Assembly: GCA_942491575.1 (NCBI GenBank)
Contig: CALOBT010000025.1
Location: forward strand, 2,356,001-2,420,000
Reading direction: 5' to 3'
Length of the DNA: 64,000 nucleotides
Source: CAZHNW01 sp942491575
GTDB taxonomy: Bacteria; Spirochaetota; UBA4802; UBA5550
The notes beneath the pieces are model-generated. The model was given only the letters and a program-made list of their open reading frames with translations. It made no database searches and was not told the DNA's origin. The position numbers and the translations under genes are program-made. Positions 1 through 6,962 of this stretch are shown piece by piece. The first letter of the stretch is position 1; the number at the start of each line of letters is the position of its first letter.

Positions 1-98
1 AGACCCGCGTGCATTGTTCCCGCGGTACTGACCAGGAGAAGAAATGTCGTCGCGGAGAGAAAAACTTTATATATTTTTTTATTTTTTCTGAGAATCAT
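1..98 (-). CDS. Start of an exported protein (partial, runs off the window)
   Basis: An ATG at 96-98 on the minus strand opens a frame that stays open to the window edge. It encodes a basic N-terminus (MILRKNKKIYK), a hydrophobic core (VFLSATTFLLLVSTAG) and a small-residue stretch ending around MHAG, which is a classic Sec signal peptide. The frame overlaps the last codons of the O-antigen ligase-like gene by about 20 bases, which suggests translational coupling in one minus-strand operon. A GGAG lies about a dozen bases upstream. The mature protein lies outside the window, so its function cannot be read. It could be a periplasmic or outer-membrane surface-polysaccharide partner, but that is only context. 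Confidence 0.55.
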   Translation of the reverse strand, partial: MILRKNKKIYKVFLSATTFLLLVSTAGTMHAG

Positions 99-1746
99 GG
101 TAACTCTGTAACTCCATCATTTCCCTGCGAATCCCCTCTTCAAGGGGGAGCAGTTCAAGGAAGCGGCGATAGTATTTGAGGGAAGTTTCAATATCATCAA
201 AATCGCGACAGCCCCGGGCAAGATTCAGATAAACTTCCCCATCCGCATAAAAAAGAAGAGAATGCTCAAGGTGATCGATGCCCTCGCGGTAACCCCCATT
301 GAGGAGGAGTGACCCGAGAGAGAACCAGGCAAATCCTTCATATGGAAACAGTTCGATACTCTTCTCCAATGCCCTTCGGCTTTTTTCCATATTGGTCTCA
401 AAAAGGTCAATCCCTTTATTATAATAAAAAAGAGAGTGAAAATACCTTACCTGGAATGAAAACAATGTCAGTCCCGTCAATAACAGCAGCGCTGTTAACA
501 TTTTCAGAGGAAGTTTTAACGGCAATCGAAATTTCTCCCTCCCCAGAAATGCAACAGAAAAAAGAAAAATCATTTTGCTGAAAGGAAGAAAAAAAGGAAA
601 TGACCAGAGGGAAAATGGAACCATCAGCATGGGGACCAGGCCGATGGCACAGACCGCATCACCACGGTTATGCAGTGCAAAACGAATTCCCGCAGCAACG
701 GCTGAAATCATCATTATGAAATAAACGAAAGCCGCGCCGTAACCATTGTCGAAGGCTATCTCGAGAAAATCAGAGTGGGCATGTTTCAGTTCAACAACAT
801 CCTTCTCAGGGGAGGAAACTCTCTGCTCCCTTTCCACGGCACTCCTGTAGAGGGGATAACTCCGCGCAAAGGCACCGGGGCCCTGGCCTGAAAATGACGA
901 ATCCCCCGCCATTGAAAAGGCGGCATGGTACATAAGGCTCCGTTCCGCGAAGGGGCTCTCTCTGGTAATATTTTTAATGACCCGATCCGTCTGGGACCTT
1001 CCCGATGAATTATGGACTGCAAAAATAGAAAGCGCCGCAACAACAAACAAAAGATAGATGGATGCCAGATATTTTCTTTTTTCGCGGAAAAACAAAAATG
1101 AGAGCCCCATAAAGAGTAAAAGCACCGCCCAGGCGAGACGGGAGTAGGTCAGATAGATACAGAGCCCCTGCAGAAAAAAAAGGATACCGAATATATAAAA
1201 ACGCTTCATCAACATTCCCGCAGCAAGGGAGAGGGGCAGCGCCAGAAGCAGGTATTCACTGAGAAAATTAGGGTTCCCCATGGATGCAATAATGGGGAAG
1301 TGATGAGAGGCAAAGAGCTGCCGCAGTCCCGGCGAGACATCAAAACCGAAAAAATATTGTAACAGCCCCCAGATGGCAAGGAGTGATGTCCCGGTAAGAA
1401 CAATAAACAGAAAAGCTTTTACTTCCCCCCTCTCCTGAAGCCGCCCGGAAAGTATCCTGAAAAAAACATATATCGTAAGAAAGGATGCTTCCAGCAGTGC
1501 CGGAAGTATGCCACCTTCGGTAGATTCCGCATTGACCAGGGATAATGCATAGAGAAGATAAAAACTTCCCACCATTAAATCAAAAAATGTTACCGGCAGA
1601 AACTTCATCTCCTTCCTGTTGTTTATAAAAAAAAGCGACAGAAACAGCAGGGCCGCACCGTGGGCGAGAATCTGACGGTCACCAAAAAAATAATGAACAT
1701 CGATTCGTGCAAGGGGAAGGAGCAAAAATAAAAGAAAGGCCACCAT
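79..1746 (-). CDS. O-antigen ligase/polymerase-like membrane protein with C-terminal TPR
   Basis: A polytopic inner-membrane protein with about a dozen hydrophobic segments and the phrase GNPNFLSEYLLLALPLSLA, typical of the Wzy/WaaL O-antigen ligase superfamily that carries TPRs. A large extracytoplasmic loop lies between the late helices (RSQTDRVIKN to VELKHAHSDFLEIAFDNGY). The HSDFLE block matches the conserved His region of these ligases. After the last helix come helical repeats (YNKGIDLFETNMEKSRRALE, FAWFSLGSLLLNGG, EVYLNLARG), read as two or three TPR units. The longest frame begins at a TTG at 1791, but a terminator hairpin lies over that stretch. The ATG at 1746, directly before the first helix (MVAFLLFLLLPLARI), is preferred. 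Family role: transfer or polymerisation of polysaccharide, or glycosylation, on the periplasmic side. The substrate is unknown. Confidence 0.75.
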   Translation of the reverse strand: MVAFLLFLLLPLARIDVHYFFGDRQILAHGAALLFLSLFFINNRKEMKFLPVTFFDLMVGSFYLLYALSLVNAESTEGGILPALLEASFLTIYVFFRILSGRLQERGEVKAFLFIVLTGTSLLAIWGLLQYFFGFDVSPGLRQLFASHHFPIIASMGNPNFLSEYLLLALPLSLAAGMLMKRFYIFGILFFLQGLCIYLTYSRLAWAVLLLFMGLSFLFFREKRKYLASIYLLFVVAALSIFAVHNSSGRSQTDRVIKNITRESPFAERSLMYHAAFSMAGDSSFSGQGPGAFARSYPLYRSAVEREQRVSSPEKDVVELKHAHSDFLEIAFDNGYGAAFVYFIMMISAVAAGIRFALHNRGDAVCAIGLVPMLMVPFSLWSFPFFLPFSKMIFLFSVAFLGREKFRLPLKLPLKMLTALLLLTGLTLFSFQVRYFHSLFYYNKGIDLFETNMEKSRRALEKSIELFPYEGFAWFSLGSLLLNGGYREGIDHLEHSLLFYADGEVYLNLARGCRDFDDIETSLKYYRRFLELLPLEEGIRREMMELQSYHDSQKK

Positions 1747-1758
1747 CAGGTGGCCTTT
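1735..1758 (-). terminator. Rho-independent terminator hairpin at the O-antigen ligase start
   Basis: A 10-bp perfect stem (AAAGGCCACC / GGTGGCCTTT) with a 4-base loop, followed on the minus strand by a T-rich run (TTTCTTTTATTTTT). It lies about 70 bases after the stop of the Arg/Tyr-rich secreted protein and covers the 5' end of the ligase-like gene. It probably ends or attenuates the transcript coming from the upstream gene. It also contains the preferred ATG of the ligase in its loop region, so it could limit translation. Confidence 0.6.
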
Positions 1759-1825
1759 CCTGCAGAATTCTATGAATACTGAGATACTCAATTACTGGAC
1801 TGGAAAAAGAAAATCATTTAAAAAT

Positions 1826-3067
1826 TTATCTCTTATAGTAACGGGTTCCGCCGTATGGGGTTGCACCACGTTTATAATACCGTGTTGCCCCGCTGGGACG
1901 CTTGTAATAACGGGTGCCGCCACGATTGTAACTGGTACCGCCACTATTGTAGCTGGTTCCCCTCTTATAATATCTGGTTCCGCCGTAACGGCCGCTGTCA
2001 TAGGCACCTTTTCCTACATGGAATGTATACCTGGCACTAACCATTCTCCGGGAAGTTTCATCTGTAAAATAAATCATTACATCATAGCTTCCTCCGGCGC
2101 GGCGGTTTCTCGGTACACGGTAGGAGTATCTGGCGCTTTCATAACTGTTAATGATGTCTCCCCTGGTTCTTACCTGCTCTCGCCGGCCACGGGCATAAGC
2201 GGCACTTCCGTTCATCCAGCCGGTAGTCTTTACGGTACGACCATTATGACGAATGACCATTCTTGTCTTAAAGGGGGCCCTGTTTTCTCTTTCAAGGGGA
2301 CCCACCTTATAGTAGAAGTAGAGCTGATCGCCGGGATTGACGCGGGTATTGCCGCGTCTGATCCTTCGTATATCGTCGTTGCGGGCGATAAAAGAATTCA
2401 TCAGGCGTACGGGTTGTGCACGTCTCTCTTCCCGGACATTGAACCGATAATTATAAGTTACGGTTTTATTGCCATCAATGTCTCTTAGATAAACTGTTGC
2501 ACTGTAACGCCCCGCGGAACGACGGTTTCTCGGTATGCGATAACTGAAATCAGCGGCTTCATACATACTGATGGCGTTTCCACGTTTTCTGCTGTAGTGG
2601 CTTCTGCCCCTGGCCCGGCTCGCATCTGTGCGTCTCCAGTTGACATTCTTGATTGTTCTGCCATTATGGCGAACCTCAAGACGGGCCTCTACGGGTGCCC
2701 TTCTGTTATACATCTCAATGGGGCCTGCCTTATAATAAAAATAGACAAGGTCACCGGGCTTAACATCACCGCGAACTCCCCTTCTGCGGCGCACATCGTT
2801 ATCCATAACAAGCTGTGATCCCATTGCACGCATTTGGCTTCTTTTGGGCCGACGCCGTTCATCTCTTCTGCGGTCTTTGCGACGATCCTTTTTTTTATCG
2901 CCGTGAATCATTTTGTCAAAACTTGATTGAGAAAGAATAATTCCATCAACAGAATTAATTTCCTGCAGAGATTCGGGACCCGGTGAGGTACCGTTATCTG
3001 CCAGGAGTGTTCCTGCGGTAAAAGCAAAGAAAACCACGGAAACAATAACAACCAATTGCTTTTTCAT
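1826..3067 (-). CDS. Arg/Tyr-rich secreted protein with two tandem beta-type domains and YYKR repeats
   Basis: 413 residues with a clear signal peptide (MKKQLVVIVSVVFFAFTAGTLLAD) and a strong AGGGGA ribosome site. Residues about 60-80 are almost purely K/R/D/E (DKKKDRRKDRRRDERRR). Two homologous domains follow, at about 80-215 and 217-355. Each opens with a variant of PGDxxYFYYKxGP, continues with RHNGRT(I/V)K and a YxxRxPRNRR block, and closes with a beta-rich stretch. This is consistent with a duplicated Ig-like or jelly-roll fold. The last 55 residues are low complexity: repeats of GGT(R/S)Y(Y/N)(K/S)R ending exactly in TRYYKR. The protein is extremely basic for an exported protein, which suggests binding to anionic polymers such as LPS, nucleic acid or polyphosphate. 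I do not recognise the family. Confidence 0.8.
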   Translation of the reverse strand: MKKQLVVIVSVVFFAFTAGTLLADNGTSPGPESLQEINSVDGIILSQSSFDKMIHGDKKKDRRKDRRRDERRRPKRSQMRAMGSQLVMDNDVRRRRGVRGDVKPGDLVYFYYKAGPIEMYNRRAPVEARLEVRHNGRTIKNVNWRRTDASRARGRSHYSRKRGNAISMYEAADFSYRIPRNRRSAGRYSATVYLRDIDGNKTVTYNYRFNVREERRAQPVRLMNSFIARNDDIRRIRRGNTRVNPGDQLYFYYKVGPLERENRAPFKTRMVIRHNGRTVKTTGWMNGSAAYARGRREQVRTRGDIINSYESARYSYRVPRNRRAGGSYDVMIYFTDETSRRMVSARYTFHVGKGAYDSGRYGGTRYYKRGTSYNSGGTSYNRGGTRYYKRPSGATRYYKRGATPYGGTRYYKR

Positions 3068-3179
3068 CTTTTTTCCCCTGTTTATAAGATTAACAATTCA
3101 GATATTGTAATCACGAAATAACGTTATGTCAACCCGTTTTGGCTAATTTTTGCCGTCATAACACTACAATAGCGCATAT

Positions 3180-3206
3180 ATTTGAATATCTTCTATATAT
3201 TCAAAT
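3180..3206. promoter_or_regulatory. Inverted repeat in the AT-rich divergent intergenic region
   Basis: Between the secreted-protein gene and the MaoC gene lie about 340 bases with no gene. They hold a 10-bp perfect inverted repeat (ATTTGAATAT, 7-base loop, ATATTCAAAT). There is no T-run typical of a terminator, and the site is placed between two divergent starts. An operator for one or both genes is the likeliest reading. Nothing else definite is visible in this stretch. Confidence 0.35.
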
Positions 3207-3411
3207 TTTACAAATGCTGTAAATTTTATTCATTTTTTCATAATAATAATAAAACACCTGAAATAGATGAAAGGAGGAGAGGGAAAACTATTATTTCAAC
3301 ATCATGTTAATCTTTTCCACCTGATGAAATTCTACTTGCATTATTGGGAAAACAATGCACTCTTTATTTCGATTAAAACGGTTATATTTCAATTGTATTC
3401 AGGATGAAACC

Positions 3412-4281
3412 ATGGCATTACCGAGCAGAGCAATGTTTGCCGCAATGATAAGAAACCGCAGGTCCCGCAGTATGAACCGCGATATGATCGGCCATTCCAT
3501 CACCAGAGAGTTTGCCCCCATTCAAAAAGAGGATGTTGCAGATTACGTTGAGGCCACGGGTGACAATCCGGATCTCTATACCGGTGACAATACCATTGCC
3601 CCCCCATTCTACATTTCACGGCTCCTCTACCCGATGTTTGAACATATGATGACACTGCCCGGACTGAACCTAAATATACTGAAAATGGTTCACGGCCAGC
3701 AGGAGGCCCACTGGAAACATGCCATCCGTCTCGGCGAGGCAATCACGGTCACCATGGAGATAAAGGATATAGTGGATACCCCTGCGGGAGAAACTATTCA
3801 TCTCAGGACAAGCGCCTCGGTAAAGGAAGGAGAATCCTTTGAGGCCATAACAAGTTTTATAATCCGAGGGACCGGTGACCGTAAAAACGCACCGAAGGAT
3901 ACTGAACTTATCCATGGCAGAGAAATTTTCCGTACGGAATTTCAGACCTTCGAGGGACAACAGCTGAAGTATGCCGAGGTCTCCCAGGACAAAAACTTCA
4001 TGCACACAAGTAACCTGCTCTCAAAACTGGTGGGACTTCCCCGCACCATTATGCATGGTATATGTATCACCGCCATGACCGCCAATGCAATGAGGGATTC
4101 ATTTTTTGAAGGGAACATGGAGGGGATGAAGGGTTTCTCTCTCCGATTTGCCTATCCGGTTATTCCTGGAGAAAAGGTCATAATCGTAGGATATGAATCA
4201 GATAAAAAGGGAGAACTCTACTTCGAGGGATTCAAGGAATCTGGAAAACCGGTATTGAAGCGCGGCATTTTCTGGTACTGA
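3412..4281 (+). CDS. MaoC-family double hot-dog hydratase/dehydratase
   Basis: 289 residues. The N-terminal half (about 20-150) looks like the FAS1-type/MaoC N-terminal hot-dog. The C-terminal half (about 165-289) carries the hydratase-2 signature SQDKNFMHTS...GLPRTIMHG, in which the Asp and His of DxNxxH are the expected catalytic pair. The family performs reversible hydration of enoyl thioesters in fatty-acid or polyketide-like metabolism. The longer frame from 3355 lacks a ribosome site; ATG 3412 follows AGGATGAAACC and begins MALPSRAMFAAM. The TetR/SDR and DUF362 genes a few kilobases away also look lipid-related, but the direction of physiological flow cannot be read. Confidence 0.75.
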   Translation: MALPSRAMFAAMIRNRRSRSMNRDMIGHSITREFAPIQKEDVADYVEATGDNPDLYTGDNTIAPPFYISRLLYPMFEHMMTLPGLNLNILKMVHGQQEAHWKHAIRLGEAITVTMEIKDIVDTPAGETIHLRTSASVKEGESFEAITSFIIRGTGDRKNAPKDTELIHGREIFRTEFQTFEGQQLKYAEVSQDKNFMHTSNLLSKLVGLPRTIMHGICITAMTANAMRDSFFEGNMEGMKGFSLRFAYPVIPGEKVIIVGYESDKKGELYFEGFKESGKPVLKRGIFWY

Positions 4282-4374
4282 GAAAAACTTAACAGCCCCT
4301 TACATTGAGTCAATAAATTTTTCCATCTCTAAAATCTTTACATCGCATACCGTTACCCATGTCATGAAAAAGTC

Positions 4375-4403
4375 TTGAATATCACCCTCTTTTGCTTTAT
4401 AAT
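4375..4403 (+). promoter_or_regulatory. Sigma-70-type promoter for the Tsx-like gene
   Basis: TTGAAT at 4375-4380, a 17-base spacer, and a perfect TATAAT at 4398-4403, placed 27 bases before the start codon of the downstream outer-membrane gene. Spacing and boxes are near consensus. Confidence 0.6.
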
Positions 4404-4430
4404 TTTTAAAAAAAGTAAGGAGATAATATT

Positions 4431-5234
4431 ATGTGTAGAATATTCTCTGCGGCAACGACTGTAATCCTTCTTACCGCAATTTTTATTGTTTCCCCCGTAA
4501 CCGCTGCGGAGGGCGGATTCTCAAATACTGAATTTCAGTTTCTCATGAACATTGGCCCCCTGAACCTTGAGGGTGCTGATGATGCGGGAAGAACCTTTAC
4601 CATGACCTTCGATCATTTCAGCACATGGAGTCATGGATCAAATTACTTTTTCCTTGATGTCCAGAGTGGTCCCGATTATGACTTTTACAAAGAAGACTTC
4701 AGTCTCTATTTCGAATATGCCCCCGCCTTTAGTATTTATAAAATCTTCGGTATCACAACAGGAGAGGGATCTCCAATCCGGGATGTCTCGTTGACTCCTC
4801 AAATCAACCTTGGCCGCGGCGTCGGATATGAAGTCAACCGTGTATGGCTTGAGGGTGTGATCGTAGCCTGGAATATTCCCGGATTCGCCGTTTTTGATAC
4901 CGCCTTCCTGGCACGCCAGGAAAAGGACTATAAGCCCTCATGGCAAATTACACTGGTATGGAATGTCCCCTTCAAACTGGGCCCCACTTCATGGCAGTTC
5001 AGGGGGTTTATCGATCTATGGCAGCGTTTTAAAGATACCGGCTTCAGTGAAGATGCAGTAGTTCTCCTTACACAACCGCAGCTTCTCATGGACTTCGGTT
5101 TTGCCGGCTTGAAGGGACTGCTCTTCGGCGTAGAGGTTCAGCTCTCACATGCCTTTCCATCAGATGGAGCCTACGCCGGAGAGGATTCATCATGGGACGT
5201 CAGGATAAGCCCCATGCTCAGCTTTAAATTCTGA
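4431..5234 (+). CDS. Tsx-like outer-membrane channel protein
   Basis: 267 residues with a signal peptide (ends near VTAAEGG) followed by alternating polar and aromatic strands and a terminal Phe (SPMLSFKF), the usual C-terminal signal of an outer-membrane barrel. The order of features (TFDHFSTWSHGSNYFFLDV, later LTPQINLGRGVGYE and WQFRGFIDLW) resembles nucleoside-channel Tsx-like or DUF5020-type proteins. Family role: passive uptake of nucleosides or other small solutes. It has its own promoter and is bounded by a hairpin shared with the convergent TetR gene. The Tsx assignment is by eye; any small 12-strand-type porin is the alternative. Confidence 0.6.
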   Translation: MCRIFSAATTVILLTAIFIVSPVTAAEGGFSNTEFQFLMNIGPLNLEGADDAGRTFTMTFDHFSTWSHGSNYFFLDVQSGPDYDFYKEDFSLYFEYAPAFSIYKIFGITTGEGSPIRDVSLTPQINLGRGVGYEVNRVWLEGVIVAWNIPGFAVFDTAFLARQEKDYKPSWQITLVWNVPFKLGPTSWQFRGFIDLWQRFKDTGFSEDAVVLLTQPQLLMDFGFAGLKGLLFGVEVQLSHAFPSDGAYAGEDSSWDVRISPMLSFKF

Positions 5235-5264
5235 TAAAACAGCGAGCCTTTAAATAATCAAAAC

Positions 5265-5300
5265 AATAGTTTTTCATTCGGAAAAGAATGAAAAACTATT
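5265..5300. terminator. Bidirectional hairpin between Tsx-like and TetR genes
   Basis: A perfect 15-bp stem (AATAGTTTTTCATTC / GAATGAAAAACTATT) with a GGAAAA loop lies between two convergent genes. Its right arm contains the TetR stop codon. The AT-rich stem flanked by short A/T runs suits a shared terminator, though neither side has a long T tract directly after the stem. Confidence 0.5.
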
Positions 5301-5925
5301 TAAATTTCACCAGGGCATCTTCAACCAGTTGATCAATTATTCCTTCGAATTCCCCCACCTCGAGGGTTACCCTTGAATTAAAGAGAGAGATAATTCCATG
5401 GAGGGTGCTCCATACCTGCATAAGAAGAAAATCCGTATCACGCACCTTTAATTTTCTGTTTTTTTTAATTACCTCAGTCAAAACAATTCTCGTCAGTTCC
5501 GCAACCCGTAGTGCGGAACGGTTCTGGTGATCGGCGAGTTCCTCATGTTTTGTCCCTACATAATCTATGAATTTAGGTACATCGAGACTGAACAGAATAT
5601 TATAGTGGTGAGGATTTTTAAGGCCGAAATTTACGTAGGCGTGGGCCATAGCGGAAAGCTGCCGATAGGGATTTTTATGGGCAGCAGAGGCCTCCGTCAT
5701 CTCCAGCATCAGCTTATCAAAACCGTGGGTTAGAATTTTCAGGTAAAGCTCATCCTTATCTGAAAAATAATTATAGATTGTTTTTGCTGCGATACCGAGA
5801 CGGTCTCCCAGCCTTCGCATACTGAAGCTGGGGAAACCTGCTTCATTGATCAATGAGACAGCCTCGAGAATCATATTCTCTCTGATCGTTTCGACTTCCC
5901 GGGGAGACGCAGGGACCTTCGGCAT
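5296..5925 (-). CDS. TetR-family transcriptional regulator
   Basis: 209 residues. The N-terminal helix-turn-helix (about 15-62) reads ILEAVSLINEAGFPSFSMRR...IAAKTIYNYFSDKDELY, a textbook TetR DNA-binding domain. The rest is a helical ligand and dimer domain with no specific signature. AGGATGTAAATA gives the ribosome site and lies inside the end of the SDR gene, with a 3-base gap, so the two are one operon. Three matching GTAAC-N4-GTTAC sites between this operon and the divergent DUF362 gene are the likely binding sites, giving autoregulation and control of both transcripts. The inducer is unknown; a lipid or acyl compound is suggested by the neighbours only. Confidence 0.85.
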   Translation of the reverse strand: MPKVPASPREVETIRENMILEAVSLINEAGFPSFSMRRLGDRLGIAAKTIYNYFSDKDELYLKILTHGFDKLMLEMTEASAAHKNPYRQLSAMAHAYVNFGLKNPHHYNILFSLDVPKFIDYVGTKHEELADHQNRSALRVAELTRIVLTEVIKKNRKLKVRDTDFLLMQVWSTLHGIISLFNSRVTLEVGEFEGIIDQLVEDALVKFK

Positions 5926-5928
5926 TAT

Positions 5929-6762
5929 TTACATCCTTTCGATTTTTTTTCGGGTATGCGCCACGATCATATCACTGACTGTGCGGCTGAGCCAGCCATT
6001 ACTCAGTCGGTGAAGCAGGTAGAGGAAGCGGCTCTGGAATCCCGGTATTACAAGAAATTTTTTCTTTGCTATCCCCTTCACGATCACTTTCGCGGTATAT
6101 TCGGGAGAAAGCAGACCGCTGGCATCCTTCATGGCCCGCCCTTCCGGGGGAAGGGTTTCCACTTCTTCAAGATTCATTGGGGTATCCACCTCGGGGGGGC
6201 AGATTACCGTTACGGACATTCCCAGGGGCTTCAGTTCATAGCGAAGGCTTTCAGCAAATCCCAGGAGCGCCGCCTTGGTGGTCGCATAGAGGGTATAACC
6301 AAACATTCCAAAGAGTCCCGCCATGGAGGAGAGAATCACCACCTGCCCCTTTTTCTTTTTCATTTCCTCAAGAAGGGCTGCGGTCACGTTTCGGACACCC
6401 ATCACATTAATTGCCAGGCCGTGTTGAAACATTTCAGCTGTCAGTTTCTCGAAGTGGTTCACGTAGCTGTTGATACCGGCACTGTTTATCAGTATATCCG
6501 GCACCCCTGTATTCTTCAGGGCCTCTGACATTTTCTTCTCCACATCGTCATTGTCTGAAACATCTACAGATATCACGGCAACTATCTGTTTTTCGTTTTG
6601 CCGCTTTGACTTAACCTCTTCCGCCGCTTCCTTTAATTTTGCTTCATTTCTTGCAAGAAGCACTACCCCGCCCCCCAGGCTGGCAAAAAGCTTTGCGCAT
6701 TCCAGGCCGATACCACTGGAACCACCGGTAATATAAATTATTTTATTTCTGAAATCTTTCAT
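5929..6762 (-). CDS. Short-chain dehydrogenase/reductase, 3-ketodihydrosphingosine reductase-like
   Basis: 277 residues with a Rossmann fold at the N-terminus (TGGSSGIGLECA), the NSAG structural motif, Ser in VILSSMAG, and the catalytic YxxxK in LYATTKAALLGFAESL. Blocks such as ISVDVSDNDDV, ELKPLGMSVTVICPPEVDTP and LSPEYTAKVIVKGI, plus a hydrophobic C-terminal region, resemble KDSR-type reductases, which reduce 3-keto long-chain bases. A generic membrane-associated SDR acting on acyl or sterol-like substrates is the alternative. GGAGATTAAAAA is the ribosome site. It is co-transcribed with the TetR gene and divergent from DUF362 across shared operators. Confidence 0.8.
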   Translation of the reverse strand: MKDFRNKIIYITGGSSGIGLECAKLFASLGGGVVLLARNEAKLKEAAEEVKSKRQNEKQIVAVISVDVSDNDDVEKKMSEALKNTGVPDILINSAGINSYVNHFEKLTAEMFQHGLAINVMGVRNVTAALLEEMKKKKGQVVILSSMAGLFGMFGYTLYATTKAALLGFAESLRYELKPLGMSVTVICPPEVDTPMNLEEVETLPPEGRAMKDASGLLSPEYTAKVIVKGIAKKKFLVIPGFQSRFLYLLHRLSNGWLSRTVSDMIVAHTRKKIERM

Positions 6763-6794
6763 TTTTTAATCTCCGAATTTTTAAGGTTATACAT

Positions 6795-6808
6795 GTAACA
6801 TTCGTTAC
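6795..6808. promoter_or_regulatory. TetR-type operator O1
   Basis: GTAACATTCGTTAC: inverted GTAAC/GTTAC half sites with a 4-base centre, 33 bases upstream of the SDR start. It belongs to a set of three in this intergenic region. Confidence 0.6.
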
Positions 6809-6809
6809 C

Positions 6810-6823
6810 GTAACGATTGTTAC
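6810..6823. promoter_or_regulatory. TetR-type operator O2
   Basis: GTAACGATTGTTAC, one base away from O1 and of the same architecture. O1 and O2 overlap a candidate minus-strand promoter (TTGACT at 6835-6830, 17-base spacer, TACGGT at 6812-6807). Binding here would repress the SDR-TetR operon. Confidence 0.6.
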
Positions 6824-6852
6824 GAAAAAAGTCAATAATATTAGAGATTTCC

Positions 6853-6881
6853 TTGACATTCAAAAGTAATAATCGTATTTT
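6853..6881 (+). promoter_or_regulatory. Promoter for the DUF362 gene
   Basis: A perfect -35 TTGACA (6853-6858), a 17-base spacer and TATTTT (6876-6881). The expected transcription start falls at or next to operator O3, an arrangement typical of direct repression. Confidence 0.6.
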
Positions 6882-6889
6882 TTATAAAA

Positions 6890-6903
6890 GTAACATATGT
6901 TAC
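6890..6903. promoter_or_regulatory. TetR-type operator O3 (perfect palindrome)
   Basis: GTAACATATGTTAC is a perfect 14-bp palindrome immediately downstream of the -10 box of the DUF362 promoter. It shares both half sites with O1 and O2. Confidence 0.65.
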
Positions 6904-6962
6904 CTTAATCCTTAAATTTCACAAGCTCATCCTTATATTATCTCTTCAAAAGGGGCCTGGTT

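Noticed and set aside
1772..2488. Long plus-strand frame opposite the Arg/Tyr-rich secreted protein gene
   Set aside because: It lies antisense to a gene with a signal peptide, a ribosome site and repeated domains. Its protein is low-complexity and results from the repetitive codons on the other strand.
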